NCBI GenBank assembly: GCA_002361235.1
Contig: DESI01000020.1
Coordinates: 3,686 to 67,685 of the forward strand
Direction of reading: 5' to 3'
Origin: Porphyromonadaceae bacterium UBA3318
GTDB lineage: Bacteria > Bacteroidota > Bacteroidia > Bacteroidales > Muribaculaceae
Length of the DNA: 64,000 bases
How positions within the stretch are numbered: position 1 is the first letter of the stretch; every line of letters begins with the position of its first letter. Shown piece by piece: positions 37,346-45,433 of the stretch. The notes beneath the pieces are model-generated. The model was not told the DNA's origin, made no database searches, and was given only the letters and a program-made list of their open reading frames with translations. A program made the translations under genes and the position numbers.

Positions 37346-38308
37346 TCAGAGCGCGGGGGCCTTGAAGCGGAGAGGGGTGTAGCCGAGCAGGAAGGCGGAG
37401 GCGGCCATGCGTTTCTTGCCGGCAGGCTGTAGCTCCACAATTTCAAGCCAGCGGTCGGAAGTGGCCACGAGAAGACGCTTCTTCTCGATGCGCACGTCGC
37501 CGGGCACAATGCCGGTGTTATCATCGCTGCCGGTGCTGGGCTCGTCGGTCAGCGCGGTGGTGTAAATCTTGACGTCCATGGGGGCGTGGTTCAGCTGCTC
37601 AAGCGCCGAGTAGGCGGCGGGATACGGCGACAGGCCGCGCACCTGGTTGTGTATCTGCACAGCCGGTCGGTTCCAGTGTATGGCCATATCTTCCTTAAAA
37701 ATCTTGGGAGCGGGAATGAATTCCCCTTCGGGCTGCGGGATGGGCTTGACACATCCGTTCTCGATGTCCCGGACGGTCTTCGACACCATGTCGGCGCCCA
37801 GGACCATGAGGCGGTCGTATACCGTGCCTACGTTGTCCTCGGGCAGTATGTCGATGCGCTGCCGGTCGATGATGGAGCCGGTGTCGATGTCGTGGTTCAG
37901 GAAGAAAGTGGTGACGCCGGTTTCGGTCTCGCCGTTCATGATGGCGCGGTTTATCGGGGCGGCGCCACGGTATTTGGGCAGCAGGGCGGCGTGGAGATTG
38001 AACGTACCCTTGGGAGGCATGGCCCACACGGCTTCGGGCAGCATGCGGAAGGCTATCACCACGAACAGGTCGGCCTGCAGCGACTGTAGCTCGGCCAGGA
38101 ATTCGGGATTCTTAAGTTTCTCAGGCTGCATCACCTTCAGACCGTGCTCCACGGCATATTTCTTGACGTCGCTCTGAATCAGCTTGTGGCCGCGTCCGGC
38201 TATCTTGTCGGGCATAGTCACCACGGCGGCTATCTCATGACCGTCTGCCACCAGTCGGTCAAGACTCGGCACCGCAAACTCCGGTGTTCCGAAAAATACG
38301 ATCTTCAT
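37346..38308 (-). CDS. fmt: Methionyl-tRNA formyltransferase
   Basis: 320 aa. The N-terminus FFGTPEFAVPSL is diagnostic. Catalytic residues fit the family: Asn104 and His106 in FNLHAALLPKYRGAAPIN, and Asp142 in NHDIDTGSI. The C-terminal OB-like tRNA-binding domain is present (about 210-320). It formylates initiator Met-tRNA using 10-formyl-THF. It follows thiD by 28 bp on the same strand, consistent with a plsC-thiD-fmt operon. Confidence 0.97.
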   Translation of the reverse strand: MKIVFFGTPEFAVPSLDRLVADGHEIAAVVTMPDKIAGRGHKLIQSDVKKYAVEHGLKVMQPEKLKNPEFLAELQSLQADLFVVIAFRMLPEAVWAMPPKGTFNLHAALLPKYRGAAPINRAIMNGETETGVTTFFLNHDIDTGSIIDRQRIDILPEDNVGTVYDRLMVLGADMVSKTVRDIENGCVKPIPQPEGEFIPAPKIFKEDMAIHWNRPAVQIHNQVRGLSPYPAAYSALEQLNHAPMDVKIYTTALTDEPSTGSDDNTGIVPGDVRIEKKRLLVATSDRWLEIVELQPAGKKRMAASAFLLGYTPLRFKAPAL

Positions 38309-38336
38309 AATTCTATGTCAATGAACGGCCCGGTGC

Positions 38337-39098
38337 TTATTCCAGCACAGGTCCGTATCCTTCAATTATTCTGTTGTTAACGTTACGCTGTATGGCTTCA
38401 TGCACGAACCGCTTGGCGCGCCCGACGGCTTCCGCCATATTCAGGCCGTGGCCCAGATATGAGGCGATGGCCGAACTGAGCACACATCCGGTGCCGTGCA
38501 GATTGGGCGATGCGATTCGCGGCGTGGTGTATTCCTGAAGCAATTCCGGACCGCGATAGAGGGAGTCGGTGCAGGCTTCAGAGCCGGTGTCGCCGCCCTT
38601 CAGCAGCAGGTAAGGGGAGAGGGTATTCAATGGCCTTCCGGCCATTGCACGGAATAAAGAGGCTTCCTTAACGTTCGGGGTGATTAAAGAGGCGAGAGGG
38701 AAAAGGAAACGGATCATGGCACGGGCGGTGTCATCGCGGCGGTCTATAAGCCGGCCGGCGGCGGTGGGTGCCAGCACCGGGTCTATGACTACGTTCCGGA
38801 GGTTGTGCCGGCGTATGGCTTCGGCTACGGTTTCTACTGTTTCCGGGGTGGGGAGCAGTCCGATTTTCACGGCATCGGGCCGTGCGGCTTCCACGGCGGC
38901 GTCAAGCTGGTCACGTAACAGATCCGGGTGCGTGGGATTGATTGACTTGACGCCGTGCTGGTTCTGCACGGTCAGGGCGGTGATGCAACTGAGAGGGTAG
39001 GACCCGGTGCGCGCGCACGTGCGGATGTCGGCGCTCATGCCGGCGCCTCCCGTGGGATCCATCCCGCTTGTCAGCAATATCACCGGAGTCTTGGACAT
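38337..39098 (-). CDS. thiD: Hydroxymethylpyrimidine (phosphate) kinase ThiD
   Basis: 253 aa from the ATG at 39098 (MSKTPVILLTSGMDPTGGAG); a longer frame to 39755 runs through the acyltransferase gene in another frame and is rejected. Ribokinase-fold motifs: GMDPTGGAGMSADI (13-26), LLLKGGDTGSE and the C-terminal HGTGCVLSSAIASYL with the anion-hole GTGC. It phosphorylates HMP/HMP-P for thiamine synthesis. It begins 2 bp after the acyltransferase stop. No TPP riboswitch was seen upstream. Confidence 0.92.
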   Translation of the reverse strand: MSKTPVILLTSGMDPTGGAGMSADIRTCARTGSYPLSCITALTVQNQHGVKSINPTHPDLLRDQLDAAVEAARPDAVKIGLLPTPETVETVAEAIRRHNLRNVVIDPVLAPTAAGRLIDRRDDTARAMIRFLFPLASLITPNVKEASLFRAMAGRPLNTLSPYLLLKGGDTGSEACTDSLYRGPELLQEYTTPRIASPNLHGTGCVLSSAIASYLGHGLNMAEAVGRAKRFVHEAIQRNVNNRIIEGYGPVLE

Positions 39099-39100
39099 GG

Positions 39101-39907
39101 TCAGGAGTTTTGTTCCGTTGCCTCGGTATTGGGCTGAGGCAGTGCCGAAGCTATTTCCCGGCGGCACTGTTCCATCAGCGCCTTGGTGTTGAATCCGCGC
39201 TCGCCGGGCCATATCGGTTTGTGGATGGTCATGCGGATATGCGAGGGGGTCATCAGATAGGTGTATCGGGGCATGGCGCGGAAACTGCCGTCGATGGTGA
39301 TGGGCACCACCGGCAACTTGAACTCGCCTGCCAGCATGAACGCGCCCCGCTTGAAGGCTGTTATATTGCCGTCCCATGTGCGGCTTCCTTCGGGGAATAT
39401 CACCAGCGACATGCCGCCCTTCAGGGTCCCTTCCGATTCCTGAATGGTGCTCTTGATGCCGGCGATGCTGCTGTCGTCCACCATGATGTGTCCCGCCTTG
39501 CGGCAGGCTGCTCCCACCATGAAGATGCTTTCCAGTTCCTTCTTCATCAGCCACTTGAAATTGTGGTTCAGGAATCCGTAGATGGTCCAGATGTCGTAGG
39601 CTCCCTGATGGTTGGCCACGAACACGTACGATTGCTTCGGGTCGATGTTCTCGCGGCCACGTACCGTGACGCGCATCAGGTAGAGCGCGCACGTCACCTG
39701 CGACCATATCTTGGCCGGCCAGTAACCCCAGAAATCGCGGTTGCCCAGCCAGCATCCAGCCAGCGTGATGGCGGCTGTGATCAGGGTCAGCACCACGAAT
39801 ATCGGGGTGGCTATGAATATTTCATAAAATATGTAGAGGCCGCGCAGCATCCACTGCCACGCGTTGCGATGCGGCCTCGCGGCTCGCACGGGAGGTCTCT
39901 GTTCCAT
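39101..39907 (-). CDS. plsC: 1-acyl-sn-glycerol-3-phosphate acyltransferase
   Basis: 268 aa. One or two N-terminal membrane segments (about 25-55) precede the catalytic domain. The acyltransferase HxxxxD motif is NHQGAYD (about 95-101) and the glycerol-phosphate-binding motif is FPEGSRTWDGN (about 170). It makes phosphatidic acid from lysophosphatidic acid at the inner membrane. It is the first gene of the plsC-thiD-fmt run and has a consensus promoter about 58 bp upstream. Confidence 0.92.
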   Translation of the reverse strand: MEQRPPVRAARPHRNAWQWMLRGLYIFYEIFIATPIFVVLTLITAAITLAGCWLGNRDFWGYWPAKIWSQVTCALYLMRVTVRGRENIDPKQSYVFVANHQGAYDIWTIYGFLNHNFKWLMKKELESIFMVGAACRKAGHIMVDDSSIAGIKSTIQESEGTLKGGMSLVIFPEGSRTWDGNITAFKRGAFMLAGEFKLPVVPITIDGSFRAMPRYTYLMTPSHIRMTIHKPIWPGERGFNTKALMEQCRREIASALPQPNTEATEQNS

Positions 39908-39964
39908 TATTGTCCTATTTTCTAACCTTTTCTATCGTTTTCTATCGTCTATGAACCGACATTA

Positions 39965-39995
39965 CAAAATTAAGTCATTTTCGCGAAAAATCAAA
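39965..39995 (-). promoter_or_regulatory. Promoter of plsC-thiD-fmt
   Basis: Minus strand TTTG (39995-39992), 19 bp, TAATTTTG (39972-39965), an exact match to the Bacteroidetes consensus. The leader is about 55 nt. Confidence 0.65.
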
Positions 39996-40004
39996 GCAAT
40001 TAAG

Positions 40005-40041
40005 ACATATTAAGACTCCGGGACAACATATTAAGACTCCG
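40005..40041. repeat. 16-bp direct repeat between rprY and plsC
   Basis: ACATATTAAGACTCCG occurs at 40005-40020 and again at 40026-40041 (21-bp period). It lies between the rprY stop and the plsC promoter. Possible binding-site duplication or simple duplication. Confidence 0.8.
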
Positions 40042-40102
40042 CCTCGCCATTGGAGCGGGACGGAGCCTTGACGACCGGCCGGAGCCGGATGCGGTTCGGT
40101 TG

Positions 40103-40804
40103 TTATTCCTCGTCGCCGGGGGCGATGAGCTTGTAGCCCTTGCCGTGGATGTTGATGATCTCGACGGCGGGATCGTCCTTCAGCAGCTTGCGGAGCTTGG
40201 TGATGTACACGTCCATGCTTCGGGCGTTGAAGTAATTGTCGTCGATCCAGATGGACTTCAGCGCGTAGTTGCGCTCCAGTATCTCGTTCATGTGCTGGCA
40301 CAGCAGTGACAGGAGCTCGCACTCCTTGGTGGTCAGCTTCTGAACCTTGCCGTCGCACAGCAGGGTCTGTTTCTGGGTGTCGAACGTGTATTTGCCAATC
40401 TGAAACACGGTCACGTCCTTGTCCTTCTTTCCGCGCACGCGGCGCAGAATGGCTCCGATACGCGACACAAGTTCCTCCATGGAGAAGGGCTTCGGGATGT
40501 AGTCGTCGGCTCCGATCTTGAAGCCCTGCAGCACGTCCTCCTTCAGGTTCTTGGCCGTCAGGAAGATGATGGGCACGTCGCGGTTCACCGCACGTATCTC
40601 CTGTGCCAGCGTGAAGCCGTCCTTCTTGGGCATCATCACGTCGAGAACGCACAGATCGTATTTCCCTTTCAGGAACGCCTTGTACCCCTTGTCACCGTCA
40701 TTGCACAGGTCGGCGTAGAATCCCTTGGCCTGCAGAAACTCGCGCAACAGCATACCCAGATTCTCGTCGTCCTCGCAAAGAAGTATTTTTAGTTTCTCAT
40801 TCAT
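40103..40804 (-). CDS. rprY: OmpR-family response regulator (RprY-like)
   Basis: 233 aa. The receiver domain has acidic residues EDDE, phospho-acceptor Asp55 in CVLDVMMP, the Thr/Ser of FLTAK and the Lys of YIPKPF. The winged-helix DNA-binding domain (about 135-233) ends with TKLRKLLKDD...IINIHGKGYKL. It is encoded downstream of the sensor kinase on the same strand, 81 bp away. The name follows B. fragilis RprX/RprY; the regulon is not deducible here. Confidence 0.93.
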   Translation of the reverse strand: MNEKLKILLCEDDENLGMLLREFLQAKGFYADLCNDGDKGYKAFLKGKYDLCVLDVMMPKKDGFTLAQEIRAVNRDVPIIFLTAKNLKEDVLQGFKIGADDYIPKPFSMEELVSRIGAILRRVRGKKDKDVTVFQIGKYTFDTQKQTLLCDGKVQKLTTKECELLSLLCQHMNEILERNYALKSIWIDDNYFNARSMDVYITKLRKLLKDDPAVEIINIHGKGYKLIAPGDEE

Positions 40805-40885
40805 ATCGTAGTCGGTGTTTATTTTATAATTATAACAATTAAGTATTAAAATATATTTATCGGTGTCAGATTTTATACAGAATTA

Positions 40886-42370
40886 TTAAGAAGCGCCCTG
40901 CTGTTGCTGAGCCAGCGGGAGCTTGATAATGAATGTGGAGCCTTCGCCGGGCGTTGATTCCACCGTGATGGATCCGTGGAAGGCGGTTATCATTTTCTTG
41001 ACGTATGCCAGACCGAGTCCGAAGCCCTTCACGTCGTGACGGTTGCCCGTCGACACGCGGTAGAACTTGTCGAATATGCGCTTCAGGTCCTCCTTGTGTA
41101 TGCCTATGCCGTTGTCCCTGACCCGAATCTCCAGATGCCGGTCGTCGGGATTGCCCGTTGTTACCGATAACTCCGGCTCGACATCCTCGCGGCTGTATTT
41201 CAGGGCGTTTTCCAGCAGATTGTGTATCACGTTGGTAAACTGCAGCTGGTCTACGTGGATGTCGGAGTCGGTGGCCTCCAGGTCGGCGAACAGCGTGCCT
41301 CCCTGACGCTCCACCTTGAGCTTGAAGTTGGTCACTACGTTCTCGATTATCTCGTTGGCGTTGACATCGGTGAATTTCAGGGAGCTTTCGGCATTGTCAA
41401 TCACCGAGAGGTGCAGCACCTTCTCCACCTGGAAGCGCAGACGCTTCGATTCGTCGGATATGACACCGGCCAGGTGCTTGATCGATTCGGGCGACTTGCG
41501 CACCGACGAGTCCTCCAGCATCTGCGCCGCCAGAGATATGGTGGCTATGGGTGTCTTCAGCTCGTGCGTCATGTTGTTGACGAAGTCGGTCTTCATTTCC
41601 GTCAGCTTCTTCTGTCTGAAGGCCAGTATCACGGTGTAAAGGAACACCACCAACAGTATCGCCGAGAATGCCAGCGACGGGATGATGAACCGTACGGAGC
41701 TGAATATGTAGTTGTGCTTGTTGGGGAATTCCACGCTGAGGCGGTACGACACGTCGGTGTTTCCGAACAGCGGTATGGAATAGATGTCGTCGACTTTGGG
41801 GTCGTAGTCGGATGTGGCGTAAATCTCGCGGCCGCCGGCTGTGTTGACTGAGAATGCGAAGGGTAGGTTCACGCCGTTGTTGGCCAGTTCGGTCGACAGG
41901 CAGTTGCGCAGCACGGTCGAGTCTGCGCGCTGCATCACGGGACGCGAGCCGGAGTCGCGCAATATGTTGAGTATCACTTCCGCCAGCAGTCCCTTCTGAT
42001 ACAGGTACTGACTGCGGATCACCTCCTGCATCGTGCCGTAATGCGAGCTTACCGAGCCTGTGGCCGACGGGAAGGTGAGCGACGGGGGAGCGCTCGGCTC
42101 CTTGGTCATCTGGCTGTCGGTGCTGCCGGTATTGTTGATGTCTTCGTAAAAGCTTGACTCTATCACGTTGGCGTCTTCCTGCAGGAAGTGCAGCGTCTCC
42201 TGGCGGTCCATGAACTCCGAAGTGGCGTACAGCGAGCGCATCACGCCCTCCGAGAACTGCTCCTCGCGCATCTTCACCATGTTTTCAAGATACATGATCT
42301 GAAAATACAGCAGAGTGCCGAAAGTAATGGCCATCAGTATGGTAAGTATCCAGATTAAAGATCTTTTCAT
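40886..42370 (-). CDS. rprX: Sensor histidine kinase (RprX-like)
   Basis: 494 aa. TM1 is about 5-26, a periplasmic sensor of about 200 residues follows, and TM2 is about 227-250. The H-box NNMTHELKTP has phospho-acceptor His268. The N-box LLENALKYS, G1 DNGIGI, F-box FDKFYRV and G2 GFGLGLAYVKKM are all intact. It autophosphorylates and passes phosphate to the adjacent RprY. It has a consensus promoter 57 bp upstream and a large inverted repeat between promoter and start. Confidence 0.94.
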   Translation of the reverse strand: MKRSLIWILTILMAITFGTLLYFQIMYLENMVKMREEQFSEGVMRSLYATSEFMDRQETLHFLQEDANVIESSFYEDINNTGSTDSQMTKEPSAPPSLTFPSATGSVSSHYGTMQEVIRSQYLYQKGLLAEVILNILRDSGSRPVMQRADSTVLRNCLSTELANNGVNLPFAFSVNTAGGREIYATSDYDPKVDDIYSIPLFGNTDVSYRLSVEFPNKHNYIFSSVRFIIPSLAFSAILLVVFLYTVILAFRQKKLTEMKTDFVNNMTHELKTPIATISLAAQMLEDSSVRKSPESIKHLAGVISDESKRLRFQVEKVLHLSVIDNAESSLKFTDVNANEIIENVVTNFKLKVERQGGTLFADLEATDSDIHVDQLQFTNVIHNLLENALKYSREDVEPELSVTTGNPDDRHLEIRVRDNGIGIHKEDLKRIFDKFYRVSTGNRHDVKGFGLGLAYVKKMITAFHGSITVESTPGEGSTFIIKLPLAQQQQGAS

Positions 42371-42390
42371 ATAGTCACTCCCCTTACAAG

Positions 42391-42426
42391 CCCCGAAAAT
42401 TTAGATTGTTAATTAACAATTCGGGG
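42391..42426 (-). promoter_or_regulatory. Nested inverted repeat at the rprX transcription start
   Basis: An outer 7-bp arm pair CCCCGAA (42391-42397) / TTCGGGG (42420-42426) encloses a perfect 16-bp palindrome ATTGTTAATTAACAAT (42405-42420). It lies directly downstream of the rprX -7 box, so it would be at the transcript start. Candidate operator (perhaps autoregulation) or 5' mRNA hairpin. Confidence 0.6.
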
Positions 42427-42458
42427 CAAATTTAACAATTAAATATGAAAATTGCAAA
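42427..42458 (-). promoter_or_regulatory. Promoter of rprX-rprY
   Basis: Minus strand TTTG (42458-42455), 20 bp, TAAATTTG (42434-42427), an exact consensus match. Confidence 0.7.
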
Positions 42459-42470
42459 TTTTCTTGATTT

Positions 42471-42560
42471 CTCCCGATTTCTCGGGATTAATCCCGATTA
42501 ATCCCGAGAAATCCCGATTAATCTTGATTAATCCCGATCAGCCCGGTTAAATCCCGTTTA
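42471..42560. repeat. 10-bp-period tandem repeat (ATCCCGATTA type)
   Basis: Nine consecutive 10-bp units, consensus ATCCCGATTA with variants such as ATCCCGAGAA and ATCTTGATTA. It lies in the 320-bp divergent gap between rprX and the C11-type protease gene. Related sequences occur at 56561 and 63859. The remaining 42561-42690 shows no convincing promoter. Confidence 0.85.
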
Positions 42561-42690
42561 TGCGTCAGTGATTCTACACCGGTTTCCTATTGTATTAACA
42601 AAATTTTACATTTAAAGTTCGAACCTCCGGCACGTATCAAGGCGCCCCGGAGTAAACAATAAGCCTCAGGCCACGCCGTTTTATATTATT

Positions 42691-43893
42691 ATGCAGATAC
42701 TCAGAACATCCCTTATAATAATCATATCGTTGCTGACGGTGCTCCTCGCCGGCTGCAAGCAGCATTCAAAGAACGAGCCGGAACCGGAGCCTCAACCCGT
42801 CAATCCGGATGGCGTCACGATAGTGTATGCCATTAACAAAAGTTCGTTGTCCGGCAATTTCATGCAGGACACGGCGGAGATGAAGGCTGCAATGGTTAGC
42901 GTGGATATGTCGCGTCAACGATTGTTGGTCTATCTGACAGAATCGGCATCCAAGACGGGACTGTACGAGTTGCAGCAGATCGGGAAGAAGAACAAGGTGC
43001 TGACCTGGCGCAAGGTGAAGGAGTATGACCGCCAGCAGACATCCACGGCTCCCGCTGTGATGAAGCGCGTCATATCCGATGCTCTCAGTGTCTATCCCGA
43101 TGCCGACCACTCATTGATATTCTGGGGTCACGGCACTGCGTGGACTCCAGGTTTCAGCGACCATGAGACGCGCGCCGACGCTCCGGCTCAGTACAGTTAC
43201 GGCGGCGAGTATGGCAAAAACAATGAATGGCAATGGACCGAAATTACGGACATCGCTAACGCCATTCCCGATGGTGCGTTCCGTACCATCTGGTTCGACT
43301 GCTGCTATATGTCGTCGATCGAGGTTGCATACCAATTGCGCCACAAGACCGATATGTACGTGGCATATCCCACAGAGGTATGGGAATACGGGCTTAACTA
43401 TGACGGTGTGCTGCCTTTTATCATGCGCGAGAATCAGGACCTGATCGGAGCAGCCGGAAAGTTCTACTCATATTACAATAACATAAATGATGCAGTGACG
43501 GTATCGGTGATGGATATGAGCGAGATCGAGGGAGTGGCCAAAGCCACGCGCGCACTGATGCGGCAATATCCCGACAATCTTGACAAAGTGCAAGGCGTGT
43601 CCGATTATAGAAGACGAAGCCGTAATAATCCTGACGGTTACGGTTACTACGACATGCTCCAGCTGTTGAAGCTGAAGGATCAGGGCGAGTTATGGCAGAG
43701 CGTTCAGGACAGTATGAACCGTTTTGTGATATATCATGCCGAATCGTCGAAGGATTTCAACAACCGTCAGTGGGTGCAGACGCCCCTGTGCGGCGTGAGC
43801 ATGCACAGCCTCGGCGAGTATGGTCAGAAGGAAGCGGACCACGAGCCCTTCTACCGCACCCTCGACTGGTACAAGGCCGTCTACGAGCAATAG
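42691..43893 (+). CDS. Clostripain-family (C11) lipoprotein protease
   Basis: 400 aa. Lipobox LAGC (Cys22) implies export and lipidation. A Pro/Glu-rich linker (about 28-40) precedes the catalytic domain. The catalytic His lies in FWGHGTAW (near 148) and the Cys in FDCCYMSSIEVAY (near 208), the dyad of clostripain-like cysteine proteases, which cleave after Arg or Lys. Bacteroidales members are usually surface or periplasmic and may need autocatalytic processing. It stands alone; the next gene is convergent, 10 bp away. Confidence 0.85.
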   Translation: MQILRTSLIIIISLLTVLLAGCKQHSKNEPEPEPQPVNPDGVTIVYAINKSSLSGNFMQDTAEMKAAMVSVDMSRQRLLVYLTESASKTGLYELQQIGKKNKVLTWRKVKEYDRQQTSTAPAVMKRVISDALSVYPDADHSLIFWGHGTAWTPGFSDHETRADAPAQYSYGGEYGKNNEWQWTEITDIANAIPDGAFRTIWFDCCYMSSIEVAYQLRHKTDMYVAYPTEVWEYGLNYDGVLPFIMRENQDLIGAAGKFYSYYNNINDAVTVSVMDMSEIEGVAKATRALMRQYPDNLDKVQGVSDYRRRSRNNPDGYGYYDMLQLLKLKDQGELWQSVQDSMNRFVIYHAESSKDFNNRQWVQTPLCGVSMHSLGEYGQKEADHEPFYRTLDWYKAVYEQ

Positions 43894-43903
43894 AGGCGCG
43901 GGC

Positions 43904-45313
43904 TTAGAGCATCGACTGGATGAAGTCGTTGAGGTCGACGTCCTTGGGGAGATTGAAGCGGGTGCGGATGCGGTAGCGCGAGGTGGCCACGCTGTCGCGC
44001 GATATACCCAAGGCCAGGGCTATCTCTTCGTTGCGGCGCCGCAGGGCGATAAGCATACACAGCAATTCGTTGCCTGAGGTCACGTCCGGATACTTCTTCC
44101 TCAGATTGTCGATAAAGCCGGGGTGCAGGTCGTTGAAACTCTTTCGGAACCGTTTCTCATCCTCCTTTTCAAGCAATATGGCGGGCAACGCCTCGAACGG
44201 TTTGGTCTCCGCGTTGCTTTCAGCCTGCAGCCGGTTCAGTTCCTCGATCTTGGTGTTGAGGGCGATTCGCTCGGCCAGCAGCGTGTCGATGTTCTGCTGC
44301 GTAAGCTGTTGTTTCTGTTTGTGGTTGCGCGAGCGCATTATCAGGAATACGACAAGTCCCGCCACGACGAGCAGTCCGATCACGCTTATCAGGATGGTGC
44401 GTTGCTGACGTGTCCGCAACTCGGCCTGCAGCACGGCGGTCTCGCGTTTCAGCTGCGAGGTGCGGTATTTGAAATCCATACCTAACAGGAGGTTGCTGCG
44501 GAGTTCTTCCTTGATGCTGTCGTGCAGTGCGGCGGCTTCGGGATAGATGTCAATCAGTTTCCTGTCTCCGGCCTTGGCGTAGGCGCGGGCCAGATACTGC
44601 AGACTCCATTCCAGGCTCTCGCGGTCGTTATCGGCACGATAACCCGCTACGGCGTCTTCCATCATCGGGATGCCTTTCGCGTAGTTCCCTTCAAGAACGT
44701 GTGCATATCCAATCAGTAACCGGCTTACGGAATAATCGGGATTGATGCGTTCCAGCGTCCTGCGCGCCGATGCGATCGAGTCCGGAGCATACTCCGGATG
44801 CTCAAGATAGAACACCGCCTCGAAGGTGCGGTTATGCCTTAAGTCATTACGGCGCCATTTCTCGTTCTCGACCAGCGAGCATGACTCTACTGCACGGTGA
44901 AGGCATATCAGCTGGGAGTCGAGTTGATTGGTTATCTCGTATGTCATGCCGCGCATGCGCCACAGGTCCTGAAGTCGTTCCGGGACCTTGGCTTCGGCTA
45001 TGGCCATGGCGCGCGAGTTGGCGGCTTTGGCTTCCTCGAACATACCCATGCGCTGGTACAGGTTGCCTATGTTGCCCAACAGCCGTACGGCGCCTTCGGG
45101 ATTGATGCTGTCCGGATGCATCGTCTCCAGCGAATCGGCAGCGGCCTGCAGCAGCGTCAGGCCTTCGATATAATGCCCGTCGCGGCACAGTTCGCGGCCG
45201 CGTTCAGACAATTGTTCGAACGATGCGTGAGTGTCTTGTCGCGTTTGTGTCCTGTTGCAGGCGCCGGTCACGGCGAGAAGCACACAGGCTATTACCATTG
45301 CATTGAGTCTCAT
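43904..45313 (-). CDS. Membrane-anchored TPR protein with C-terminal HTH domain (probable regulator)
   Basis: 469 aa. An N-terminal signal with possible lipobox TGAC (Cys19) leads to a TPR-rich periplasmic region (about 35-290). One membrane helix follows (about 304-327), then a short coiled coil and a LuxR-like helix-turn-helix near 425-455 (RNEEIALALGISRDSVATSR). This layout, sensor repeats outside and DNA-binding domain inside, is common among Bacteroidetes membrane regulators. It is divergent from the hut operon across 120 bp, so it is a candidate regulator of hut genes (inference). Confidence 0.75.
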   Translation of the reverse strand: MRLNAMVIACVLLAVTGACNRTQTRQDTHASFEQLSERGRELCRDGHYIEGLTLLQAAADSLETMHPDSINPEGAVRLLGNIGNLYQRMGMFEEAKAANSRAMAIAEAKVPERLQDLWRMRGMTYEITNQLDSQLICLHRAVESCSLVENEKWRRNDLRHNRTFEAVFYLEHPEYAPDSIASARRTLERINPDYSVSRLLIGYAHVLEGNYAKGIPMMEDAVAGYRADNDRESLEWSLQYLARAYAKAGDRKLIDIYPEAAALHDSIKEELRSNLLLGMDFKYRTSQLKRETAVLQAELRTRQQRTILISVIGLLVVAGLVVFLIMRSRNHKQKQQLTQQNIDTLLAERIALNTKIEELNRLQAESNAETKPFEALPAILLEKEDEKRFRKSFNDLHPGFIDNLRKKYPDVTSGNELLCMLIALRRRNEEIALALGISRDSVATSRYRIRTRFNLPKDVDLNDFIQSML

Positions 45314-45317
45314 AAAA

Positions 45318-45349
45318 CAAAATTACATTAAACATACGAAAAAAACAAA
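45318..45349 (-). promoter_or_regulatory. Promoter of the TPR/HTH regulator
   Basis: Minus strand TTTG (45349-45346), 20 bp, TAATTTTG (45325-45318), an exact consensus match. It ends 4 bp before the ATG at 45313, so the message would be leaderless or nearly so. Confidence 0.65.
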
Positions 45350-45381
45350 TTCATTTGTTTGTTCACGATGGGCTTTTGTTG

Positions 45382-45412
45382 TTTGCGGAGTGAGATTTTT
45401 TTCGTATCTTCG
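45382..45412 (+). promoter_or_regulatory. Promoter of the hut operon
   Basis: TTTG (45382-45385), 19 bp, TATCTTCG (45405-45412), one mismatch to TAnnTTTG. It lies 21 bp before the hutU ATG at 45434 and faces the regulator promoter 33 bp away. Confidence 0.55.
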
Positions 45413-45433
45413 CAAAAAAAAACAACAAAAACC

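Noticed and set aside
38337..39755. 472-codon frame containing thiD
   Set aside because: The first 219 codons are out of frame with the clear plsC gene on the same strand. The ThiD start motif is at 39098.
42471..42560. CRISPR-like array
   Set aside because: The units are 10 bp, contiguous and without spacers, so this is a tandem repeat; no cas genes are present.
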